NCBI RefSeq assembly: GCF_001698125.1
Contig: NZ_CP013854.1
Span: 4,588,001 to 4,652,000, forward strand
From: Pseudonocardia sp. HH130630-07
GTDB lineage: Bacteria; Actinomycetota; Actinomycetes; Mycobacteriales; Pseudonocardiaceae
DNA length: 64,000 bases
Direction of reading: 5' to 3'
Below, piece after piece: positions 8,198 to 15,674 of the stretch. The notes under the pieces were generated by a model. The model had not been told where the DNA came from and ran no database searches. It saw only the letters and a program-made list of their open reading frames with translations. A program made the translations under genes and the position numbers. Numbering within the stretch: position 1 is the first letter of the stretch; the number at the start of each line of letters is the position of its first letter.

Positions 8198-9460
8198 GTG
8201 CCGACCCCTCACCCGGCCGAACCGGTCCCGCTGGCCGGCCCGGACCACAAGCGCGATCCCTACCCGCTCTACACCGAGCTGCGCGACCGCTGCCCGATCC
8301 ACCGGGTCACGTTCCCCAGCGGGGTGGACGCCTGGCTGGTGACCGGCTACGACGCCGCGCACGCCACCCTGAACGACCGCCGCCTCGGCAAGGACCACCG
8401 CCTCGGCAACGACGGCTGGCGGGCCAGGGCGTCGATCATGCCCGAGCCGCAGCACTCACTGCTGCAGGTGCACCTGCTGCACCAGGACCCGCCGGCACAC
8501 ACCGTGCTGCGCCGGCTGGTGACCGACGCCTTCACCCCGCGCGCGGCCGAGGCGGCGCGCCCCCGGATCCAGCGCGTCGCCGACGACCTGGTCGACCGGC
8601 TGCCGGTCGACGGCCCGGTCGACCTCGTCGCCGGGTTCGCCGCCCACCTGCCGTTCCGGGCGCTCGCGCCGGCGATCGGCCTGCCCGACGGGCTCGCCGC
8701 CGGGTTCCGCCCGGAGTGGGGCGGCGTCGTCGCACCGGTCGGGCCGGCCGACCCGCGCCGCGCGTACTACGAGGGCCTGCTGCACGGGCTGCAGACCTAC
8801 ATCGCCGAGGTCGTGGCCGGAGTGCGCGGACTGCCCGGTGACGGCCTGCTCACCAGCCTGGTCGCCGCGCACGACGACGGCGCCGTCACCGCCGAGCAGC
8901 TCGGCTCGATGGTGTTCCAGCTGCTCGTCGCCGGGCAGGAACCGGTCACGAACCAGCTCACGACGGCGCTCGTCGCACTGCTGCGGCGCCCGGCGGACCT
9001 CGACCGGCTCGCCGCGGATCCCGCGCTGCTGCCTCGTGCGGTCGAGGAGCTGCTGCGCTACGACAGCGCTTTCGAGCTCACGACCTGGCGGTTCCTGGCC
9101 GAACCGGACGACCTGCACGGCCGTCCGGTGCCCGCCGGGGACTCGGTGATCGTCTCGTTGTGCGCGGCGAACCGGGACCCGCGCCGCTTCGACCGGGCCG
9201 ACGACCTGGTGCTCGACCGCAGTCCCAACCCGCACCTGGCGTTCGGGCACGGCATCCACTTCTGCCCCGGGGCCGCGCTGGCCCGGGTGCAGCTGCAGGT
9301 GGCGCTCGGGACCCTGCTCGCCCGGCTGCCCGGGATGCGCCCGGCCGTGTCCCTGGAGGAGCTGGAGTGGATCGGATCCGTGCTCGGCCGCGGTGTCCGC
9401 GCGCTGCCGGTCTCGGCGCCCCGCCGCCGCCCGGCCGGATCCGGCGGGACGGCCCGGTGA
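8198..9460 (+). CDS. cytochrome P450, isonitrile cluster
   Basis: 420-residue bacterial class I P450. The heme-ligand loop is FGHGIHFCPGAALAR with the axial Cys; the K-helix ExxR is in VEELLR. The I-helix reads LLVAGQEPVTNQL: the usual AGxE-T acid-alcohol pair has Pro where the proton-relay Thr is expected, a change seen in some P450s that do radical coupling or other non-hydroxylating work. The GTG start follows AAGGAGG by 7 nt, and the stop overlaps the GTG of the isonitrile synthase. Position suggests it acts on the isonitrile or its amino-acid precursor, replacing the Fe/2-oxoglutarate oxygenase IsnB/PvcB, or dimerising the product. It needs an external ferredoxin; none is adjacent. Confidence 0.92.
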   Translation: MPTPHPAEPVPLAGPDHKRDPYPLYTELRDRCPIHRVTFPSGVDAWLVTGYDAAHATLNDRRLGKDHRLGNDGWRARASIMPEPQHSLLQVHLLHQDPPAHTVLRRLVTDAFTPRAAEAARPRIQRVADDLVDRLPVDGPVDLVAGFAAHLPFRALAPAIGLPDGLAAGFRPEWGGVVAPVGPADPRRAYYEGLLHGLQTYIAEVVAGVRGLPGDGLLTSLVAAHDDGAVTAEQLGSMVFQLLVAGQEPVTNQLTTALVALLRRPADLDRLAADPALLPRAVEELLRYDSAFELTTWRFLAEPDDLHGRPVPAGDSVIVSLCAANRDPRRFDRADDLVLDRSPNPHLAFGHGIHFCPGAALARVQLQVALGTLLARLPGMRPAVSLEELEWIGSVLGRGVRALPVSAPRRRPAGSGGTAR

Positions 9461-10365
9461 ACGCCGGCCCGGTCGTCGAGGACGTCCTGCGGGTGCTGCT
9501 CCGGCACCGCAGGGCGCCGCGCGGCGAGGACGCGCCCGGCCCCGGGGCGTTCGACGCCCAGCGCGCCCAGATCGGCGCCGCCGTCGCGGCCGGCCGGCCG
9601 ATCCGGCTGGTACTGCCCGCGTTCCCCTGCAAATCGCCCAATCCGGCTAAGGTGATCGGCCGGCTGCCGGACGCCGGTGAGCGCCTGTCGCTGCACCACC
9701 TCGACCGGGTCCGGGCCGAGATCGCCGGCCGGTACGAGCCCGGTGCCCGGGTGCTGATCTGCTCCGACGGTCACGTCTTCGCCGATCTCATCGGCGTCCC
9801 GGACACCCACGTCGACGACTACGGGGCCGCGCTGCGCACCCTCGTCGCGGCCGAGGGGCTGCCGGGGTTCGACTTCTTCGATCTCTCCCACGCCTACCCG
9901 GACCACGATCACGTGGCCCGCCGGGCACTGCTCGACGGCCGGTGGGCACCGTCGGTGGACGGGGTGCGGGAGCGGTGCCGGGCCGACCCTGCGGAGCGGG
10001 CGCTCTACCTGGGCATCGTGCGCTTCCTCGTCGAGGACGCCGCGGGCCAGGGCGGCAGCCGGGCCGCCCGGCAACGCCGGAGCCGGGAGCGGGCCTACCG
10101 GGTGCTCGCGCGCAGCAACGGCTGGAGCGCGCTGGTGGCCGACCGGTTCCCCGACGCGGTCCGGCTGTCCATCCACCCGCACCCGGCGGGCTCGCCGAAG
10201 CTCGGCATCCGCCTGGTCCGGACCGAGGACAGCTGGACGACACCGTGGCACTCCTGCGCCGTGCGCGACCGCGACGGCCGGTGGTCGCTCGACCGCGCGG
10301 ACGCCGTCCGGGAGGTGGGGAGACTGGTCCTGCGGGGCGACCGTCCCGACCACGTGCGGCTGTGA
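9457..10365 (+). CDS. isonitrile (isocyanide) synthase, PvcA/IsnA/DIT1 family
   Basis: 302 residues matching the DIT1_PvcA family throughout: LPAFPCKSPNPAKVIGRLPD (about residues 53-72), LICSDGHVFADLIGV, the DDYGAALRTL helix, and the C-terminal core RERAYRVLARSNGWSALVA followed by RLSIHPHPAGSPKLGIRL. Known members turn the alpha-amino group of L-Tyr or L-Trp into an isocyanide using ribulose-5-phosphate as the carbon source. The substrate cannot be read from sequence. The GTG overlaps the P450 stop (GTGA), implying co-translation. Family assignment is by motif recall and is strong; the product is unknown. Confidence 0.9.
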   Translation: MNAGPVVEDVLRVLLRHRRAPRGEDAPGPGAFDAQRAQIGAAVAAGRPIRLVLPAFPCKSPNPAKVIGRLPDAGERLSLHHLDRVRAEIAGRYEPGARVLICSDGHVFADLIGVPDTHVDDYGAALRTLVAAEGLPGFDFFDLSHAYPDHDHVARRALLDGRWAPSVDGVRERCRADPAERALYLGIVRFLVEDAAGQGGSRAARQRRSRERAYRVLARSNGWSALVADRFPDAVRLSIHPHPAGSPKLGIRLVRTEDSWTTPWHSCAVRDRDGRWSLDRADAVREVGRLVLRGDRPDHVRL

Positions 10366-10422
10366 GCGGCCGGGCGGAAACGGGTTCGTGCAGGTGGGCG
10401 CCCCTCCGTACGGTCGGCGCTC

Positions 10423-11637
10423 GTGTCGCGCATGCTGTTCGTCGCACTGGCCGGGCACGGTCACGTCACCCCGACCCTGCCGCTGGTGTCGGAGCTGGCC
10501 GCGCGCGGGCACCGGATCGGTTATGCCACCGGTCCCGAGTTCGCCGACGCCGTCGAGGCCGCCGGTGCGGCCCGGGTCGGGCTGCCGGCACTGGCGCCGT
10601 TCGTCCCGCCGGCCGAGGTGGGGCCGGACGTGCTGGTGCGGTGGTTCCGGCACTTCTTCGCCGGGCTGGCCGCGACCTACCCGGTCCTCGACCGGCACTG
10701 CCGGGCACACCGCCCGGACGTGGTCGTCTACGACGCGACGAACTGGCCGGCTCGGCTCATCGCGCGGCGGCACGGGATCCCCGCGGTCCGCACGGTCCCC
10801 AACCTCGCGGAGAACGACGTCTACACCGGGGTCGACCGTGCACTGCGCGCTGGTGTCGAGGGGACCGCCGCGATGGCGGCGTTCGCCGCCGAGGTGGCGG
10901 CGTTCGCGGCCCGGCACGACTCCGAGCTCGACGTCGACGCCACGTTCGACGCGATCGAGGACCTGAACCTGGTGTTCGTACCGCGCGGGTTCCAGCCCGC
11001 CGGGGACACCTTCGACCCCCGCTTCCGGTTCCTCGGTCCCGTGCTCGGCCGTCGTGCGGGTCCGGCCTGGGCTCCGTCGGATCCGGACCGGCCGCTGCTC
11101 TACGTCTCGCTCGGCTCGATTTTCACCGACCACCCCGGCTTCTACCGGCGTTGCGTCGAGGCGTTCGCCGGATCCGGCTGGCAGGTGGCCATGACGATCG
11201 GGGGCCTCGATCCCGCGGCCCTCGGTCCGCTGCCCGACGAGTTCCAGGTCCGTCCGTGGTTCCCGCAGCTCGACGTGCTCGCCCGCGCGTCGGCCTTCGT
11301 CACCCACTCCGGGATGGGGTCGACGATGGAGGCGGTCCACCACGGTGTCCCGATGGTCACCGTGCCGCAGATGCCGGAACAGGCGGTCAACGCCGACCGC
11401 GTCGTCGAACTCGGGCTGGGCCGCAGGATCGACCCGGTGACGACGAGTGCGGCCGAACTGCGCCGGACGGTCGAGACCGTCGCCACCGACGCGGGGATCC
11501 GCCGGCGGCTCGACGACCTGGGTGAGCGGGCCCGGGGGGGGGCGGGCGGCGCCCGGGCGGGGGCCGACGCCGTCGAGGATCTCCTGGCCGGGGCCGGGTC
11601 CCCGGGCGCGATCGACGAGCGTCACCCGGGCGTGTGA
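10423..11637 (+). CDS. GT1 (MGT-type) glycosyltransferase, isonitrile cluster
   Basis: 404-residue GT-B enzyme that transfers a sugar from an NDP-sugar to a small molecule. The N-terminus LFVALAGHGHVTPTLPLVSEL is the acceptor-domain glycine loop; the C-terminal donor box is HSGMGSTMEAVHHGVPMVTV followed by PQMPEQAVNADRV. It follows the isonitrile synthase after 57 bp with no clear ribosome site; TACGGT about 7 nt before the GTG suggests a leaderless transcript from its own promoter. A second start ATG exists at 10432. A run of nine G at about 11534-11542 lies in the coding sequence. Glycosylation of an aryl-vinyl isonitrile is known for rhabduscin, which makes this a likely tailoring gene. 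Confidence 0.88.
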   Translation: MSRMLFVALAGHGHVTPTLPLVSELAARGHRIGYATGPEFADAVEAAGAARVGLPALAPFVPPAEVGPDVLVRWFRHFFAGLAATYPVLDRHCRAHRPDVVVYDATNWPARLIARRHGIPAVRTVPNLAENDVYTGVDRALRAGVEGTAAMAAFAAEVAAFAARHDSELDVDATFDAIEDLNLVFVPRGFQPAGDTFDPRFRFLGPVLGRRAGPAWAPSDPDRPLLYVSLGSIFTDHPGFYRRCVEAFAGSGWQVAMTIGGLDPAALGPLPDEFQVRPWFPQLDVLARASAFVTHSGMGSTMEAVHHGVPMVTVPQMPEQAVNADRVVELGLGRRIDPVTTSAAELRRTVETVATDAGIRRRLDDLGERARGGAGGARAGADAVEDLLAGAGSPGAIDERHPGV

Positions 11638-11692
11638 TCTGCTGTCGGCGAGCCGTGGGTGGCGTGTCCGGTGGGTGGGGTGGAGGCGGAAC

Positions 11693-13594
11693 GTGGTGTC
11701 TGCAGGATCGGGCGGCGTGGCCCGTGGTTTGTTCCGGGTGCTGGTCGTCGGCCTGGCCGCGGCGCTCGGGATCGCGGTGAGCGCCCCGCTCGCCGCTGCG
11801 CAGCCGTCGGCCCCGCCGGCGGGGTTCGCGCCGACGATGGTGGTGCTGGACGGCTCGGGCTCGATGACCGGGCCGGACCCGTCCGGTGGCACCCGGATCG
11901 CCGCGGCGCAGCGCGCGGTGCACGCGCTGGTGGACGCCACGCCGGACGGTGCCCCGGTCGGGCTGGCCGTCTACGGCACCGGCACCGGCAACTCCCCGGC
12001 CGAGCGCGAGCGGGGCTGCCAGGACGTGTCGGTCGTGCGGGGGCCGACGGCACTGGACCGGGCGGGCCTGACCGGCGCGGTCGACGCGCTCGTGCCGAGC
12101 GGCTACACCCCGATCGGCCGGTCGTTGCAGGTGGCGGCCGAGCAGCTGCCGGGCGACGGCCCGCGGCCGGTGGTGCTGGTCTCCGACGGCGAGGACACCT
12201 GCGCCCCGCCCGAGCCGTGCGAGATCGCCCGGGAGCTGGCCGCGGACGGGGTCGATCTCGTCGTGCACGCCGTCGGGTTCGGTGTCGAGGACCCGGCGCG
12301 GGCGCAGCTGAGCTGCATCGCCCAGGTCACCGGCGGCACCTACACCGAGGCGCTCGACGGGGCGGCCCTGAACCGGGTGCTGCCCCGGATCACCGCGACC
12401 GCGCTGCGCACCTACTCCGCGACCGGGACCGCGATCGCCGGTGCGCCGGACGTCGCCGGGGCCCCGGTCGCCGGTCCGGGGCAGTACCTGGACACGATCG
12501 GGCAGTCCGAGACCCGGCACTACGGAGTGGACGTGCCGGCCGGTGCCACCGTCTACCTGAGCGCGACGGTCGCCTATCCGCGCGTCCCGGGTGTGAACGT
12601 CCTCGACGACTTCAACAGCCTGACCCTGCGTACCCACGGGCGCGCGGGGGAGGACTGCCACGGGTTCGAGACCGAGCAGCAGAACCGTTCCAGCGACGGG
12701 GTCCCGCTGACGGTGGCCACGACCTGGACCGGCGCGGCGGAGACCGGCGACGGCGGCTGCACCGGTGCGGGGCGCTACACGTTCGCGCTGCAGTGGGACG
12801 GGGTGTCGGCCGGGGTCCCGGCGCGGTTGCCGGTGGAGCTGTCGATCGGTGTCGAGCCGGGGGTGAGCGACCCGGGGCCGCCGGAGGTGCTGCCCGCGGC
12901 CGGCCCTGCCGATCCGGCCGGGGCACCCGTCCCGGTGGTGGCGGGGGCGTCGTTCGCGACCGCGGCACCGCTGGACGGCTCGGGCGGTTACACCGACGTC
13001 GTGCAGCGCGGGGAGTTCGTCTTCTACCGGGTCCGGCTCGACTGGGGCCGGGCGCTGGCCTACCGGGTGCAGCTCGGCGAGGCTCCCGGGCGGGGGCTGG
13101 CGGACCTGTCGGTGGCCCGCACCGTGCTCTACGGTCCCGGCCGCGAGGAGATCGAGCAGGACTTCACATCCTACAACGGCGAGCCGCAGACGCTGCCGGG
13201 CTCGGCACCGGCGATCGCCACCGCGCCGGTCCGCTACCTGAACCGGGACGCCGGCGACGCCGCGGTACGGACGCAGGGCGTTCCGGGGTGGTACTACATC
13301 GGCGTCGCGGTGTCCCCGACGCACGACGAGGACAGCCCGACCGCCGGTCCGGTGCCGATCCGGCTGGACCTCACCGTCGGCGGCCTCGCCGAGCCGGGGC
13401 CGGTCTACGCGGGACCCGCGACGGCGTCCCCGTTCGACCCGGCCGCTCCGGCGGATCCGGCCGCTCCGGTCGCGTCCGCGGATCCGGCGGCCGCGGGCCC
13501 GTCCCTGCTGGTCCCGGCGCTGCTCGCCGGGGCCGCGGTGGTCCTGGTCGCCGGTGTCCTCCTCGTCCTGCTGCGGCGCCGCCGGCGGGGCTGA
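11693..13594 (+). CDS. secreted, membrane-anchored VWA-domain protein
   Basis: 633 residues. The N-terminus has a signal peptide (VLVVGLAAALGIAVSAPLAAA). A von Willebrand A domain follows with MIDAS DGSGS at about residues 53-57 and the later loops SGYTPIG and VLVSDGEDTC. The middle is a beta-rich extracellular region, then a Pro/Ala linker, one transmembrane helix and an RRRRRG cytoplasmic end. It resembles actinobacterial YfbK/MXAN-type VWA surface proteins that bind metal-dependent ligands. The GTG at 11693 was chosen because GGAGG is 6 nt upstream; GTG 11696 is equally possible. No operon partner is evident. Confidence 0.8.
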   Translation: MVSAGSGGVARGLFRVLVVGLAAALGIAVSAPLAAAQPSAPPAGFAPTMVVLDGSGSMTGPDPSGGTRIAAAQRAVHALVDATPDGAPVGLAVYGTGTGNSPAERERGCQDVSVVRGPTALDRAGLTGAVDALVPSGYTPIGRSLQVAAEQLPGDGPRPVVLVSDGEDTCAPPEPCEIARELAADGVDLVVHAVGFGVEDPARAQLSCIAQVTGGTYTEALDGAALNRVLPRITATALRTYSATGTAIAGAPDVAGAPVAGPGQYLDTIGQSETRHYGVDVPAGATVYLSATVAYPRVPGVNVLDDFNSLTLRTHGRAGEDCHGFETEQQNRSSDGVPLTVATTWTGAAETGDGGCTGAGRYTFALQWDGVSAGVPARLPVELSIGVEPGVSDPGPPEVLPAAGPADPAGAPVPVVAGASFATAAPLDGSGGYTDVVQRGEFVFYRVRLDWGRALAYRVQLGEAPGRGLADLSVARTVLYGPGREEIEQDFTSYNGEPQTLPGSAPAIATAPVRYLNRDAGDAAVRTQGVPGWYYIGVAVSPTHDEDSPTAGPVPIRLDLTVGGLAEPGPVYAGPATASPFDPAAPADPAAPVASADPAAAGPSLLVPALLAGAAVVLVAGVLLVLLRRRRRG

Positions 13595-13679
13595 GCGGAG
13601 CGGGCCGGTCCCACGACGACGCAGGGCATCGGCGTGCCCGTTGCGTCGGTGAACAGGTCCCGGGCCCGGAGGTGCGGGA

Positions 13680-14102
13680 TCAGCGGGCAGGGCTCTCGGC
13701 GGCCCGGCGCAGGCCGTCGGCCTCCCACTCGACGTAGCGGCGGGTGCGGCCGCCGAGCAGGGCGGCCACGAGCGGCGCCAGCGCGCCGTCCTGTGCCAGT
13801 CCGAGGCGCAGCCGGGAGCCGACCGGCCCGGGACGGACGGAGTGGGTACCGGTCGTCCGGACCCCGGCCGAGGCCGCGATCCAGGTCAGCTCCCGCCCCG
13901 GCACGAACTCGGTGACGGTCCAGACCATGGGCGGGAGCCGGGGCTGCACGATCCGGCCCCGGCTCCCGGCGGACAGGTCTCCGTCGAGCACCCGGATCTC
14001 GCGGATCGAGCGGGTCCAGCGTGGCCAGCCGGCCGGATCGGCGAGCACCTCCCAGAGCCGAGCGGGGTCCGCGGCCACCTCACGTTCGGCGACCACCCGC
14101 AT
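13680..14102 (-). CDS. SRPBCC-superfamily (polyketide cyclase/START-like) protein
   Basis: 140 residues with the helix-grip fold pattern: VVAEREVAADPARLWEVLAD, then PAGWPRWTRSIREIRVLDG, and a C-terminal long helix. Such proteins bind hydrophobic ligands in a cavity; some are cyclases or dehydratases, others co-chaperones. The internal ATG at 14100-14102 was chosen over an upstream ATG at 14135 because the fold begins there and the two palindromic operators would otherwise lie partly inside the gene. It lies downstream of a P450 on the same strand, after a 74-bp gap holding those operators. Confidence 0.7.
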   Translation of the reverse strand: MRVVAEREVAADPARLWEVLADPAGWPRWTRSIREIRVLDGDLSAGSRGRIVQPRLPPMVWTVTEFVPGRELTWIAASAGVRTTGTHSVRPGPVGSRLRLGLAQDGALAPLVAALLGGRTRRYVEWEADGLRRAAESPAR

Positions 14103-14119
14103 CGCCGCACCCCCGTCCT

Positions 14120-14133
14120 GTACCGCGCGGTAC
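14120..14133. promoter_or_regulatory. palindromic operator GTACCGCGCGGTAC
   Basis: Perfect 14-bp palindrome 18 bp upstream of the SRPBCC start. With the site at 14145 (25 bp centre to centre) it forms a tandem operator, typical of a TetR-type dimer pair. The same core occurs at 2626-2639. Confidence 0.65.
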
Positions 14134-14144
14134 ACGACCTAGGT

Positions 14145-14158
14145 GTACCGCATGGTAC
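14145..14158. promoter_or_regulatory. palindromic operator GTACCGCATGGTAC
   Basis: Second member of the tandem pair; 12 of 14 positions are symmetric in sequence class with the first site, and the flanks TGTACCG..GGTACGCG are shared. Confidence 0.6.
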
Positions 14159-14176
14159 GCGGGGCGTCCAGGGTCG

Positions 14177-15421
14177 TCAGGACACCAGTACTCGCAGCTC
14201 GGGCAGCCGTTCGAAGCCCAGCCGGCTCGGGCCGTCGTCCTCGGCGAGCCGCAGCTGCGGGAACCGGTCGAACAACGCCCGCAGCGTCACCTCGGTCTCC
14301 TGCCGGGCGAGTGCCGCCCCGAGGCAGTAGTGCGCACCGTGGCCGAAGCCGATGTGCCCCTCGCCGCGGCCGGTCTCGCGGCGCACGTCCAGCTCCTCGG
14401 GGTGCTCCCGGACCCGCGGGTCGAAGTTCCCCGAGGTCAGCCCGGCCAGCACGGTCGACCCCGCGGGGATCCGCACCCCGTCGACCTCGACGTCCTCGGC
14501 GGCGTAGCGCGGCAGGCTGACCGGGATGGGGCCGCAGGTCCGCACCAGCTCGTGCACCGCCCGCGGCCACAGATCGGGTTCCGCGCGCAGGGCCGCGAGC
14601 TGGTCGGGGCGGCTCAGCAGGGCCTGGGCCGACTTGGGGATGAGGTGCGCGGTGGTCTCGAAGCCCGCCGTGACGAGATCGAACAGCATGGTGATCATCT
14701 CGGTCTCGGTGAGCCGGTCGCCGTCCTCGTCGTGCACCTCGACCAGGCCGGTGACCAGGTCGTCGGCGGGTTCGGCCCGCCGGGCGGCGATCAGCGCCCG
14801 GATCTGGGCGACGATCGCGCGGCTCAGCTCCGGCATGCGCTGCGGATCGGGCGCGGTGAACAGGCCGGCGAACTCCCGCCACAGTCCCCGGTCCTGCTCG
14901 GGGACGCCGACCAGCTCGCAGATCACCGTGATCGGCACCGGGTAGGCGAGGGTCGGGATGAGGTCGACCGGCTTCCCGTCCGCACCCGCCAGGGCGATGT
15001 CGTCGAGCAGTTGTCCGGTGATCTGCGCGACCCGCGGGCGGAGCGCGTTCACCCGCCGCACGGTGAACGTGCGGGAGACGAGCTTGCGCAGCCGGGCGTG
15101 GTCGGCGCCGTCGCGGCTCGCCAGGCTGCCGCTGAGGAAGCTCAGGTCCTCGGGCACACCCATCGTCTCGAGGATGCCCCCGAGCCCGTTCTCCGCACCG
15201 TCGACGGCACTCGCGTCGGAGCGGAACCGCGGGTCGGTGAGCATGTCGCGGGCGTCCTCGTAGCGGGTGACGATGCGCGAGCCCTGGCTGGTGAAGCCGG
15301 GCCCGTCCGCCACCGGGCCCTGCTCCCGGAGCCGGCCGAACGCGGTCATCGGGCAGCCGGCCCCGCCGTCGGGCGGTGCCGGGGTGTCGTCGGTACTGGT
15401 CGGGCCGGTGGTGGTGTCCAC
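14177..15421 (-). CDS. cytochrome P450 (CYP105/107-like)
   Basis: 414-residue P450 with canonical features: I-helix LVTAGFETTAHLI with the acid-Thr pair, a K-helix ExxR region in VHELVRTCG, and the heme loop FGHGAHYCLGAALAR. The GTG at 15419-15421 is preceded by GAGGAG. The gene is followed by the SRPBCC protein on the same strand. Its promoter (15480-15509) carries the same 30-nt element as those of the merR gene at 17176 and the S9 peptidase at 18146, so it is probably a target of that MerR regulator. Substrate unknown. Confidence 0.92.
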   Translation of the reverse strand: MDTTTGPTSTDDTPAPPDGGAGCPMTAFGRLREQGPVADGPGFTSQGSRIVTRYEDARDMLTDPRFRSDASAVDGAENGLGGILETMGVPEDLSFLSGSLASRDGADHARLRKLVSRTFTVRRVNALRPRVAQITGQLLDDIALAGADGKPVDLIPTLAYPVPITVICELVGVPEQDRGLWREFAGLFTAPDPQRMPELSRAIVAQIRALIAARRAEPADDLVTGLVEVHDEDGDRLTETEMITMLFDLVTAGFETTAHLIPKSAQALLSRPDQLAALRAEPDLWPRAVHELVRTCGPIPVSLPRYAAEDVEVDGVRIPAGSTVLAGLTSGNFDPRVREHPEELDVRRETGRGEGHIGFGHGAHYCLGAALARQETEVTLRALFDRFPQLRLAEDDGPSRLGFERLPELRVLVS

Positions 15422-15479
15422 GCGTCGTCTCCTCGGTCGGTCGCCGGGGCCGGGGCGGCCGCCCCGCGGGATGGCTCCA

Positions 15480-15509
15480 GCCGACACCGTGCCGTCGCGG
15501 CATGGTCAA
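15480..15509 (-). promoter_or_regulatory. MerR-type operator/promoter of the P450 gene
   Basis: Read on the minus strand: TTGACC (-35-like), then the dyad TGCCG-CGA-CGGCA, then GGTGTCG. It matches the merR promoter at 17959-17988 in 23 of 30 positions by hand alignment, and the layout (dyad inside a long -35/-10 spacer) is what MerR activators use. Confidence 0.7.
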
Positions 15510-15674
15510 GGCGTGCGCGGATGTGGATCGCGCGTGTCGTCCACCCGGGTGACCGGGAACACGGGCCCGGCGGCCGGGCCCGCCGCAGCCCGGCGTCCGG
15601 TGTGCGGCAGGCTGATCGACGTCCGCCCGCCGTCCCGGGGCGGGCACCGGCCACCGCGGAGGAGACGAACGACC

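Noticed and set aside
9058..11940. 960-aa minus-strand frame across the P450, isonitrile synthase and glycosyltransferase
   Set aside because: No domain, and it is antisense to three well-supported genes.
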